Assembly: GCF_003545815.1 (NCBI RefSeq) | Contig: NZ_PDUW01000001.1 | Span: forward strand, 310,001 to 374,000 | DNA from: Pusillimonas caeni | Lineage (GTDB): Bacteria > Pseudomonadota > Gammaproteobacteria > Burkholderiales > Burkholderiaceae_B | Length of the DNA: 64,000 bases | Direction: 5' to 3' | Shown: piece after piece, positions 35,054 to 43,019 of the stretch | Layout: each line of letters begins with the position of its first letter | Position numbering within the stretch: the first letter of the stretch is position 1 | Translations under genes and position numbers: made by a program | Notes under the pieces: generated by a model | What the model was told of the DNA's origin: nothing | Seen by the model: the letters and a program-made list of their open reading frames with translations, nothing else | The model's database searches: none

Positions 35054-35221
35054 TCAACCAAAAAGTTCGATCGCCTTGGTGATGACCGCGTAGACAATTG
35101 CCAGAAAGCCGATTCCGAGCAGGACGAGGCCCAGATTCCGATCGCGCAGGCCAAAGCCGACGAAGGCCGCGATCACGCCGAGTACCACCAGCAGCAATAA
35201 CGTCGAATTATGGAAAAACAT
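35054..35221 (-). CDS. Small two-helix membrane protein of unknown function
   Basis: A 55-residue protein with two hydrophobic segments (about 6-23 and 28-47) separated by a short polar turn (LRDRN). A strong GGAGG ribosome-binding site lies six bases before the ATG, which supports expression. I do not recognise a family. It is a free-standing gene between the orotate operon promoter and the response regulator-AraC gene. Confidence 0.65.
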   Translation of the reverse strand: MFFHNSTLLLLVVLGVIAAFVGFGLRDRNLGLVLLGIGFLAIVYAVITKAIELFG

Positions 35222-35340
35222 GGAAGCCCTCCGTTGAAAGCGCATGCATGGCGCCGCTACAAATCGTAGCAAATGAGCCGCTTTTCTTTTTGACGCGCAT
35301 CAAACTTCTCACTGGCAGGCGGCATCGCCCCAGCAGCGGC

Positions 35341-36168
35341 TCATCTGGACGGACGGTTCTTTCTGTAGGCGGTGGGGGTCAGGCCGAAGTAATCGCGAAA
35401 GGCGGTGGTGAAGTTCGCGGCGCTCGAGTAGCCGACTTCGGCCGCTATGTCGGTGACGGACAGCCCGGTGCGGACCAGCAGCCGCGACGCCTTTTCCATG
35501 CGCTTGCCGCGCACGAACTCGAACAGGCTGGCGCCGGTCTGCGCCTTGATTACCGCCGCCAGCCGATGTTGCGAGACGCCGAGGCTTTTTGCCAGTTCGG
35601 CGGCGGAGGGCGGGTGTTCCAGCTCCTCGAGGACGATGCGCCGAATCGCGCTGAACAATACATCGTCATGGTGGTAGGCGCCGCGCCGCGCGGATTTTCT
35701 CGCTTCGTATTGCGGGACCGCGGCTTCGCCCGGCTTTGCGTCGCCATGCCCGGCTCCGTCCCCCGCGGTCCTTTCCACCGCCGGCGCCCTGCGGCTCGCC
35801 AGCCGCGTGTGGATGTCTATCCGCTCGATGACCTCCGCCGGCTCGAAGGGCTTGGCGATGTAGTCGACCGCGCCCGCGCGCAATCCGGCGAGGCGCATCT
35901 CCGGCGAGGCCGATTCCGAGAGGAACAACAGCGGGATGTGTTCCGTCTGTACGTTGGCGGCCAACATCCGCGCCAACGTCAGGCCGTCCATTTTGGGGAG
36001 CTGGCTCTCGAGCAGGATGACGTCCGGCAAGACGGCCACGGCGCGTGCGTATCCCATCGACCCATCGTACGCGACGGTGGGTCGGTAGCCTTGTTCCTTC
36101 AGCGCTTCGATCAAGGGACGAAGTTGTTGAGGATTGTTGTCGATCAGCAGAATGCGAAGCGCGGGCAT
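35341..36168 (-). CDS. Response regulator-like receiver fused to AraC DNA-binding domain, atypical phosphosite
   Basis: About 275 residues: a receiver-like domain (1-120), an Ala/Gly/Arg-rich linker (about 125-165) and an AraC-type double helix-turn-helix domain (about 175-272; AELAKSLGVSQHRLAAVI, then the second signature ending FRDYFGLTPTAYRKN). The receiver has Glu54 (VILLESQLPKMDG) where the phosphorylated Asp should be, and D10/N11 instead of two acidic residues; Ser84 and Lys106 are kept. Glu can mimic phospho-Asp, so the protein may be constitutively active or respond to something other than a kinase. No kinase gene is adjacent. The start could be 14 codons earlier; neither start has a clear ribosome-binding site. 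Confidence 0.85.
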   Translation of the reverse strand: MPALRILLIDNNPQQLRPLIEALKEQGYRPTVAYDGSMGYARAVAVLPDVILLESQLPKMDGLTLARMLAANVQTEHIPLLFLSESASPEMRLAGLRAGAVDYIAKPFEPAEVIERIDIHTRLASRRAPAVERTAGDGAGHGDAKPGEAAVPQYEARKSARRGAYHHDDVLFSAIRRIVLEELEHPPSAAELAKSLGVSQHRLAAVIKAQTGASLFEFVRGKRMEKASRLLVRTGLSVTDIAAEVGYSSAANFTTAFRDYFGLTPTAYRKNRPSR

Positions 36169-36370
36169 CTGAAACAGTAACGAACCAGTAAATCTGATTT
36201 CATTCTGCAATCAGGCGCACCGACGCACTTTTGATAAATCGCCTTAAACCTTTGAAATTGCGAAGAATCGACGCTACAGAACGTCAATAAACGCAAAGAA
36301 GCATGAAAGATGTAAGGGCAGTGTCAGCTCGGCCTGGGCCAGCATCGCGCCCTATCCCATTGCGCCGCCG

Positions 36371-37276
36371 TCAGGCCGCCGGCTCCGCGAAAATCTCGAC
36401 CGCCAGGTCGCGGAACCAGCGGATGGCCGGATCGGATTCGAAACGCTTGCTCCAGTGCAGCGACACCGTGAATTCACGCAAGGGAAACGCGGGTTCGATG
36501 ATGGCGTAAGGCCCTTCCTGCGCAAAGTTGAGCGCGATGTTGCGCGGCATGACGACGCCCAGGTCGGTGGCCCTGACGATGGCGGGCAGCACCACGAAAT
36601 GCTCGGTGGTCAATCGAAGCCGGTCCTCCAGGCCGAGCAGATGCAGGATGCGCAGGGTGTCCCGATGCGTGCGCACCGCGACGAACTCCAGCTCGCGCAG
36701 GTCCTCCAGCGACACTTCGGTTTTACGATTGCGCAGGAAGGGGTTGCCGCTGCGCAGCAATACGATGTAGCGGTCGTCGAGCAGCTTGACGCGACGGGTG
36801 TCGCGAACTTGGGGCAGGAAGCCGAATGCGAAGTCCAGGCGCGCATCGTCCAGGGCGTCGGCGATGTCGGCGGCGGCGACCGGCCGCGTATCGATGCGCA
36901 CGCCCGGAGCCCGCTCGCGCAGCGCCTGCAACAGGTCGGGCAGGAAACGTCCCTCGCCGATGTCGCTCATATGTATGCGAAAGACCCGCCGCGACCGGCG
37001 GGGGTCGAACGACGCGGCTTCGTTCAGCGCCAGTTCGAGCGCGCCCAGCGACTGCCGCACCACGCCGGCCAGCCTGTCCGCCCGCGGGGTGGGACGCACT
37101 CCCACCGAATGTCGCACGAAAAGAGGGTCGTTCATCGCCGCGCGCAGCCGGGCCAGGCCCTGGCTGGCGGCGGGCTGGCTGATGTCCAGGGCCTCGGCGG
37201 CCCGGCTGACGTTGCGGGTTCTGTAGATAGCGTCGAACAGCCGCAACAGATTGAGGTCGATGTCCTTGATATTCAT
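36371..37276 (-). CDS. LysR-family transcriptional regulator
   Basis: A 301-residue regulator. The N-terminal winged helix (about 6-64; LNLLRLFDAIYRTRNVSRAA, SQPAASQGLARLR) is followed by a periplasmic-binding-protein-like effector domain of the NodD/NahR/LinR-like group (DLNLLRLF start, FLPDLLQAL). It is divergent from the benzoylformate decarboxylase operon with a 117-bp gap, so it is the probable regulator, with an aromatic 2-oxo acid or benzoate-type effector. The start lacks a good ribosome-binding site but is fixed by the conserved N-terminus. Confidence 0.9.
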   Translation of the reverse strand: MNIKDIDLNLLRLFDAIYRTRNVSRAAEALDISQPAASQGLARLRAAMNDPLFVRHSVGVRPTPRADRLAGVVRQSLGALELALNEAASFDPRRSRRVFRIHMSDIGEGRFLPDLLQALRERAPGVRIDTRPVAAADIADALDDARLDFAFGFLPQVRDTRRVKLLDDRYIVLLRSGNPFLRNRKTEVSLEDLRELEFVAVRTHRDTLRILHLLGLEDRLRLTTEHFVVLPAIVRATDLGVVMPRNIALNFAQEGPYAIIEPAFPLREFTVSLHWSKRFESDPAIRWFRDLAVEIFAEPAA

Positions 37277-37282
37277 TTTTCT

Positions 37283-37309
37283 AATAAGCCATATTATTTT
37301 TATCTTATT
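37283..37309. promoter_or_regulatory. Inverted repeat in the LysR-mdlC divergent promoter
   Basis: AATAAG (37283-37288) and CTTATT (37304-37309) form a perfect 6-bp inverted repeat with a 15-base A/T-rich spacer, beginning 6 bp before the LysR start. LysR proteins often bind such dyads near their own start; this is a candidate site only. Confidence 0.4.
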
Positions 37310-37393
37310 GGATTATGACCCGCAGGGCCACATAATCAATGAGCGACCGGGCTATGGCCCGGCCACCTGCCACGCTCAGCAAGGAATCAAGAC

Positions 37394-39013
37394 ATGTCAG
37401 GCCAGCCGTCCTCCCTACGCGCCGCAGCCGCCACCGGCGACTCCCGCCCCACGGTGCGCGACGCCGTACTCGATCTTTTGCGCTCTTTCGGCATGACCAC
37501 CATTTTCGGCAATCCGGGGTCTACCGAACTGGCGCTCTTCCTGGATTTTCCCGACGATTTCAGCTATCAGCTCGGGCTGCACGAGGCCGTGGTCGTCGGC
37601 ATGGCCGACGGCTACGCCCAGGCGACGCGCAAGGCGGCCTTCGTCAACCTGCACTCGGCGGCCGGCGTGGGCAATGCCATGGGCGCCATCTTCACCGCCC
37701 ATAAAAACGCCACGCCCCTGGTCATTTCCGCCGGCCAGCAGGCCCGCTCCATTCTGCCGTACGACCCCTTCCTGTCCTCATCCGATCCCACTCACCTGGC
37801 CATGCCCTACGTCAAATACAGCGTGGAGCCGGCCCGGGCCGAGGACGTGCCCCAGGCGATTGCGCGCGCCTACTATATGGCGACGCAAGCGCCCTGCGGC
37901 CCGGTGCTGGTGTCGATTCCGTCCGACGACTGGAACCGGCGCTGCGACTATCTGCGGCCGCGCACGGTCAGCACCGCCGCCGCGCCCCAGGCCGACATCC
38001 TGGCCCAGGTGGCCGACATGCTCGACCGCTGCGAGCGGCCCGCCTTCGTCGTCGGCACGGGCGTGGACCGCGACGGCGCCTGGGATGAAACCCTGCAGCT
38101 GGCCGAGAAGCACAACGCGCGCGTCTGGATCGCCCCCATGTCGGCGCGTTGCGGCTTTCCCGGCGACCATCCCCTGTTCGCGGGCTACCTGGCCGCCGAA
38201 CGCGCAAAAATCGTCGGCGCGCTGGGGGGACACGACGCCATACTCGTTCTGGGCGCGCCGGCCTTTACCTATCACATCGAAGGCGAGGGCCCCCATCTGC
38301 CGGCGGGCGCCAGGCTGGCGCAAATCATCGACGACCCCGCCATCGCCGCCTGGGCGCCCGAAGGCACGGCTCTGGTATGCGGAGTGCGGGCCGGCGTTTC
38401 CGCGCTGCTGCGGGCCACCACCCCGCCGAAGCGGCCGGCGCCCCCCCTCCGGCAAAAAGCCCCGCGCGCCGAACCCTCCACGCCCATGTCGGTGGCCTAT
38501 CTGCTGCAAACGCTGGACGAAGTGCGCGCGCCCGACACCGTCATCGTCGAAGAGGCCCCCAGCGCCCGGCCGGTGATGCACCGCTACATGCCCATCTACC
38601 GCAGCGAGACCTTCTACACCATGGCCAGCGGCGGGCTGGGCTACGGCCTGCCGGCCTCGGTCGGCGTGGCCCTGGGCATGCCCGGAAAACGCATCATCGG
38701 CCTGGTCGGAGACGGCTCCAGCATGTATTCCATCCAGGCGCTCTGGAACGCCGTACAGCTTCAACTGCCCATCACCTTCATCATCATCAACAACCAGCGC
38801 TATGCCGCGCTGCAGGAGTTCGCCCATACCTTCGGCTTCAAGCCGGGCGACCACCTGCAGGGCTCCGAGCTGCCGGGGCTGGACTTCATCGCCCTGGCCA
38901 AAGGGCACGGCTGCGAGGCCCTGCGCGTAGAAGACCCGGCCCAGCTGGCCGGCACCCTGAAGTCGGCGCTGCAGTCCAAAGGACCCATTCTGGTCGAAGT
39001 ACGGGTCGCCTGA
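37394..39013 (+). CDS. mdlC: Benzoylformate decarboxylase-like ThDP enzyme
   Basis: A 539-residue thiamine-diphosphate enzyme. The NPGST segment, the LHEAVVVGMADGYA helix with the activating glutamate, and the ThDP/Mg motif GDGSSMYSIQALWNA ending in INNQRYAAL match benzoylformate decarboxylase. It removes CO2 from an aryl 2-oxo acid to give an aldehyde, which the aldehyde dehydrogenase two genes downstream would oxidise. No mandelate racemase or dehydrogenase is present, so the starting substrate may be benzoylformate itself or a related oxo acid. AAGGA precedes the ATG. Some unrelated oxo-acid decarboxylases share these motifs, so the exact acid is not certain. Confidence 0.85.
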   Translation: MSGQPSSLRAAAATGDSRPTVRDAVLDLLRSFGMTTIFGNPGSTELALFLDFPDDFSYQLGLHEAVVVGMADGYAQATRKAAFVNLHSAAGVGNAMGAIFTAHKNATPLVISAGQQARSILPYDPFLSSSDPTHLAMPYVKYSVEPARAEDVPQAIARAYYMATQAPCGPVLVSIPSDDWNRRCDYLRPRTVSTAAAPQADILAQVADMLDRCERPAFVVGTGVDRDGAWDETLQLAEKHNARVWIAPMSARCGFPGDHPLFAGYLAAERAKIVGALGGHDAILVLGAPAFTYHIEGEGPHLPAGARLAQIIDDPAIAAWAPEGTALVCGVRAGVSALLRATTPPKRPAPPLRQKAPRAEPSTPMSVAYLLQTLDEVRAPDTVIVEEAPSARPVMHRYMPIYRSETFYTMASGGLGYGLPASVGVALGMPGKRIIGLVGDGSSMYSIQALWNAVQLQLPITFIIINNQRYAALQEFAHTFGFKPGDHLQGSELPGLDFIALAKGHGCEALRVEDPAQLAGTLKSALQSKGPILVEVRVA

Positions 39014-39085
39014 GACGACCAGCGGCCTGAAGCACCAGGGCCGCATTCCGGATAAACCGCAGCACATAACCACACGGAGACAAAC

Positions 39086-40093
39086 ATGAAAACAGCTCAT
39101 TCCCCACGCAGGCGCCTTCTGCTCGGCCGCGGCATGGCGCTGGCCGCCGCGGCCACGGCCGTCCTTGCCCTGATGCCGGCCCCGGCGCCGGCGCAGCAAT
39201 GGCCCAGCAAACCCGTCACCGTCATCGTCAACTTCCCGCCCGGCGGCGCGGCCGACAAGATCGCGCGGGCCATCACCGAGCCGCTCAGAGAAGCCCTGGG
39301 GCAGCCCTTCGTGGTTGAGAACAAGGCCGGTGCGGGCGGCAATATCGGCGGCGATGCGGCGGCCAAGGCCGCGCCGGACGGCTATACCTTCCTGATGTCC
39401 TCCGGCGGCATGGTCTCGATCAACCCGCTCATCTACGACAACATGACGTTCGACCCCATGAAGGACCTGGTGCCGGTGGCCGCGGCAGCGCGCGTGATCG
39501 TATACCTCGAGACCACGCCTGAAGTCCCCGCCGACAATGTGCAGGAGTTCATCGACCATCTCAAGAAGAACCCGGGCAAGCTCGACTACAGTTCACCGGG
39601 CAACGGCTCCTCACCGCACCTGGCGGGCGAGCTCTTCAAAGAGAAAGCGGGCGTCGATGCGGTGCACATTCCCTATCGGGGCGCGGCGCCGGCCATGCGC
39701 GACCTGCTGGGCGGACAGGTCGATTTCATGTTCGACCCGGGCATCGGCCTGGCCAACGTCGAAGCCGGCAAGCTCAAGCTGCTGGCCATAGGCAGCATGC
39801 ATCGCTCCACCCGCTTTCCAGACGTACCCACGCTGCACGAGGCCGGGCTGACCGATTTCGACGCGGACACTTACTTCGGCTTCTATGCGCCGGCCGGCAC
39901 ACCGCCCGAAATCATCGAAAAAATGAACACCGAGATCAACAAGATCGTTCGCTCCGATGCCTTCAAGGAAACGCTTGCCGTCATGGGTTCCGAACCGGCC
40001 CCCATGACGCCGGACGAGTTCGGCCAGAAGGCGGTCGACGACGCCGAGCGCTTCGGCAAATTGATACGCGAACGCCACATCATGGGCGGCTGA
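39086..40093 (+). CDS. Bug/TctC-family periplasmic binding protein
   Basis: A 335-residue secreted protein. A twin-arginine-like basic start (RRRLLLGR) and hydrophobic segment end at about residue 37 (APAQQ). The mature part has the Bug signatures VIVNFPPGGAADKIAR, VVENKAGAGGNIGGDAAAKA and HIPYRGAAPAMRDLLGGQVDFM (each in part). Bug proteins capture carboxylic acids for tripartite TctAB permeases, but none is encoded here. It sits between the decarboxylase and aldehyde dehydrogenase genes, so it likely binds the aromatic acid substrate. Very large Bug families are typical of Bordetella-like bacteria. Confidence 0.93.
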   Translation: MKTAHSPRRRLLLGRGMALAAAATAVLALMPAPAPAQQWPSKPVTVIVNFPPGGAADKIARAITEPLREALGQPFVVENKAGAGGNIGGDAAAKAAPDGYTFLMSSGGMVSINPLIYDNMTFDPMKDLVPVAAAARVIVYLETTPEVPADNVQEFIDHLKKNPGKLDYSSPGNGSSPHLAGELFKEKAGVDAVHIPYRGAAPAMRDLLGGQVDFMFDPGIGLANVEAGKLKLLAIGSMHRSTRFPDVPTLHEAGLTDFDADTYFGFYAPAGTPPEIIEKMNTEINKIVRSDAFKETLAVMGSEPAPMTPDEFGQKAVDDAERFGKLIRERHIMGG

Positions 40094-40191
40094 CCCTCCA
40101 GGGCCCGTGCGGCCGTCCTTTTAGCGTCAACAGGTCCTAGGCCGCCATGGGTTATGCTCTTCAATAAACCATAAATTCCCTGGAGGAAAAC

Positions 40192-41643
40192 ATGTCATCG
40201 ATCTCCCTGCTCATCAACGGCCAGCAAAGGGCGGCAAGCAACGGCGCCACCTTCGAGCGCCGCAATCCGCTCGACGGCAAGGTGGCCACCACAGCGCCGG
40301 CCGCCACGGTCGATGACGCAGTCGCGGCCGTCGAGGCAGCATCCAAGGCGTTTCCCGCCTGGGCGGCCATGGGTCCGACCGAGCGCCGCGCGCTGCTCAT
40401 CAAGGCAGGCCAGGCCCTCAAGGCCAAAGAAGCAGCCTTCATCGAAGCCGTGGCGCATGAAACCGGCGCCTCGGCGATGTGGGCCGCATTCAATGTGCAA
40501 CTGGCCGCCAACATGCTGGTCGAAGCCGGCTCCCTCACCACCCAGATACACGGCGAAGTCATTCCCTCCGACGTGCCCGGCAGCCTCGCCATGGGCGTGC
40601 GCCAGCCGGCCGGCGTCGTGCTGGGCATGGCGCCCTGGAACGCACCCGTCATCCTGGGCGTGCGCGCCGTCGCCACCCCTCTGGCCTGCGGCAACACCGT
40701 CATTCTCAAGGGATCCGAAATCTGCCCGGCCACCCACGGCCTCATCATCGAAGCGCTGAGCGAGGCCGGCTTCCCCGAGGGTGTGGTCAACTTCATTACC
40801 AACGCGCCCGCCGACGCCGGTGAAATCGTCGAAGCCATCATCGCCCATCCCGCCGTGCGCCGCGTCAACTTCACGGGCTCGACCCGGGTCGGCAAGATCA
40901 TCGCCGCCACCTGCGCCAAGTATCTCAAGCCTTCGGTGCTCGAGCTGGGCGGCAAGGCGCCGCTCGTCGTTCTCGACGACGCCGACCTCGATGACGCGGT
41001 CAATGCGGCGGCGTTCGGCGCTTTCGCCAACTCCGGGCAAATCTGCATGTCGACCGAGCGCATCATCGTCGATCAAAAAGTGGCCGACGACTTCGTCGCC
41101 CGCCTGACCGAAAAGGCCAAGAGCCTGCCCCTGGGCGACCCTCGCGAAGGCCCGGTCGTGCTGGGTTCGGTGGTCGACATGGCCACGGTCGAACGCTGCA
41201 ACGCCCTCATCGACGACGCGCTGGCCAAGGGCGGCAAGCTGCTTTGCGGCGGCAAGGCCGACAACACGCTGATCCCCGCCACGCTGATCGACCACGTCAC
41301 CTCCGACATGAAGATCTACAGCGACGAATCCTTCGGTCCGGTCAAGGGCATTGTGCGCGTCGACGGCGCCGAAGAAGCCATCGCCGTCGCCAACGACAAC
41401 GACTATGGCCTGTCGGCCGCGGTGTTCGGCAAGGACGCCGCGCGCGCCTGGCAGGTGGCGGCCCGCATCCAGTCTGGAATCTGCCACGTCAACGGGCCCA
41501 CCGTCCACGACGAGGCGCAAATGCCGTTCGGCGGAGTCAAGGGCAGCGGCTTCGGCCGCTTCGGCGGCAAGGCCGGCATCCACGAGTTCACCGAACTGCG
41601 CTGGATCTCCGTCCAGACCGCGCCCCGCCACTATCCCTTCTAA
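40192..41643 (+). CDS. NAD(P)-dependent aldehyde dehydrogenase (benzaldehyde/salicylaldehyde type)
   Basis: A 483-residue aldehyde dehydrogenase. Cofactor and catalytic motifs are present: MAPWNAPVILGVRA (about 143-156), FTGSTRVGK (about 224-232), the general base in LELGGKAPL and the catalytic Cys in NSGQICMSTERI. The pattern is closest to salicylaldehyde, vanillin and benzaldehyde dehydrogenases. It would oxidise the aldehyde released by the decarboxylase upstream to the aromatic acid. GGAGG lies before the ATG. The C-terminal substrate loop (GGVKGSGFGRFGG) is intact. Confidence 0.9.
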   Translation: MSSISLLINGQQRAASNGATFERRNPLDGKVATTAPAATVDDAVAAVEAASKAFPAWAAMGPTERRALLIKAGQALKAKEAAFIEAVAHETGASAMWAAFNVQLAANMLVEAGSLTTQIHGEVIPSDVPGSLAMGVRQPAGVVLGMAPWNAPVILGVRAVATPLACGNTVILKGSEICPATHGLIIEALSEAGFPEGVVNFITNAPADAGEIVEAIIAHPAVRRVNFTGSTRVGKIIAATCAKYLKPSVLELGGKAPLVVLDDADLDDAVNAAAFGAFANSGQICMSTERIIVDQKVADDFVARLTEKAKSLPLGDPREGPVVLGSVVDMATVERCNALIDDALAKGGKLLCGGKADNTLIPATLIDHVTSDMKIYSDESFGPVKGIVRVDGAEEAIAVANDNDYGLSAAVFGKDAARAWQVAARIQSGICHVNGPTVHDEAQMPFGGVKGSGFGRFGGKAGIHEFTELRWISVQTAPRHYPF

Positions 41644-41668
41644 ACCTTTTCAATACGGTCGGCCGGCT

Positions 41669-41706
41669 GCGGCCGCGGGAAGCCCCTGGAGGCGCTCCGC
41701 GGCCGC
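41669..41706. terminator. GC-rich hairpin between aldehyde dehydrogenase and MFS genes
   Basis: GCGGCCGCGG and CCGCGGCCGC form a perfect 10-bp stem around an 18-base loop, 26 bp after the aldehyde dehydrogenase stop. It has no T tract. It may reduce read-through or act as a processing site so that the downstream MFS gene is made at a lower level. Confidence 0.45.
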
Positions 41707-41731
41707 GGAAGGCCGCTAACCTGGTCCCGCC

Positions 41732-43018
41732 GTGGCACGCGAAGCGCCTTCTCAGACTCGCCCCTCTGCGCCCGATTCGCGGCAGGCCGTCGTGCGCCTG
41801 CTCGTCACCCTGGCGCTCATGACCATAGGCACGGCCGGCATGTACATCATGGCCGTCGTGCTGCCGGCGGTACAGGCCGATTTCGGCTCGGCGCGGGGAG
41901 TCGCATCGCTGCCCTACACCATCATGATGGTGGGCTTCGGGCTGGGCGGCATACTCATGGGCCATCTCTCCGACCGCTACGGCGTCACCGTGCCTTTGCT
42001 GGTCGGCGCCGTGGGCCTGGGGTCGGGCTATATCCTCTCGGCGCTGGCGAGCAATATCTGGGTCTTCATCGCCATCCACGGCGTGCTGCTGGGGACGCTC
42101 GGCGGCTCGAGCGCCTTCGCTCCCCTGGTGGCGGACACTTCGCTGTGGTTCGTGCGCTACCGCGGGCTGGCGGTTGCCGTGGCGGCCAGCGGCAACTACC
42201 TGAGCGGCACCATCGCTCCACCCGTCGTCCAGCACTTCATACTCGAAGCGGGCTGGCGCCAGACTTATATTTACCTGGGCCTGTTCTGCCTGGTCACCAT
42301 GGCCGGGCTGGCCATGCTGATGCGGGCGCCGCCGCCCACCGGCCACAGCAATGTGCCGCAAGGCAAGAACCGTCCGCGTCATCTGGCGCGCGCCGCCGCG
42401 GCAAGCGACCGCCCCTTCGGCATGTCGCCGGGGCGCGCTCAGCTCCTGCTCAGCATCGCGGGGGTCGCCTGTTGCGTGGCCATGGCCATGCCCCAGGTGC
42501 ACATCGTCGCCTACTGCATCGACCTGGGCTTCAGCCCCGCGCGGGGCGCCGAGATGCTTTCGCTGATGCTGGCATGCGGCATCGCCAGCCGGCTGTTCTT
42601 CGGTGCGGTGTGCGACCGCATCGGCGGCCTGCGCACGCTGCTGCTGACATCATTCCTGCAGATGATCGCCCTGTTCATGTTTCTGCCGACCAAGGGGCTG
42701 GTTTCGCTGTATATCGTCTCGGCCCTGTTCGGGCTGTTCCAGGGCGGCATCGTGCCCACCTACGCCATCATCGTGCGCGAGTATTTTTCACCGCGCGAAG
42801 CGGGAGCGCGCGTGGGCACCGTCATCATGGCCACCATGCTGGGCATGGCCCTGGGGGGCTGGCTGCCGGGCAAGGTCTACGACACCAGCCATTCCTATTT
42901 TCTGGCCTTCGTCTTCTGCATCGGCTGGAACCTGCTCAACCTGGCCATCGTGGGCTTTCTGCTGTATCGCAGCCGGCCCACGGGCCCGACGGCCGGCGCG
43001 CCGGCGCGGGCGGCTTGA
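41732..43018 (+). CDS. MFS transporter (oxalate/formate or monocarboxylate antiporter-like)
   Basis: A 428-residue, 12-helix MFS protein that starts with GTG; an in-frame stop at 41717 excludes longer forms. Helix 1 contains TAGMYIMAVVLPAVQ, loop 2-3 has GHLSDRYGVTVPLL, and the second half carries VREYFSPREAGARVG, a pattern seen in the OFA/monocarboxylate-like group. It probably moves the aromatic acid substrate or product of the mdlC operon. Its last base is only 1 bp from the stop of the convergent ilvD gene, leaving no room for a terminator between them. Confidence 0.83.
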   Translation: MAREAPSQTRPSAPDSRQAVVRLLVTLALMTIGTAGMYIMAVVLPAVQADFGSARGVASLPYTIMMVGFGLGGILMGHLSDRYGVTVPLLVGAVGLGSGYILSALASNIWVFIAIHGVLLGTLGGSSAFAPLVADTSLWFVRYRGLAVAVAASGNYLSGTIAPPVVQHFILEAGWRQTYIYLGLFCLVTMAGLAMLMRAPPPTGHSNVPQGKNRPRHLARAAAASDRPFGMSPGRAQLLLSIAGVACCVAMAMPQVHIVAYCIDLGFSPARGAEMLSLMLACGIASRLFFGAVCDRIGGLRTLLLTSFLQMIALFMFLPTKGLVSLYIVSALFGLFQGGIVPTYAIIVREYFSPREAGARVGTVIMATMLGMALGGWLPGKVYDTSHSYFLAFVFCIGWNLLNLAIVGFLLYRSRPTGPTAGAPARAA

Positions 43019-43019
43019 G

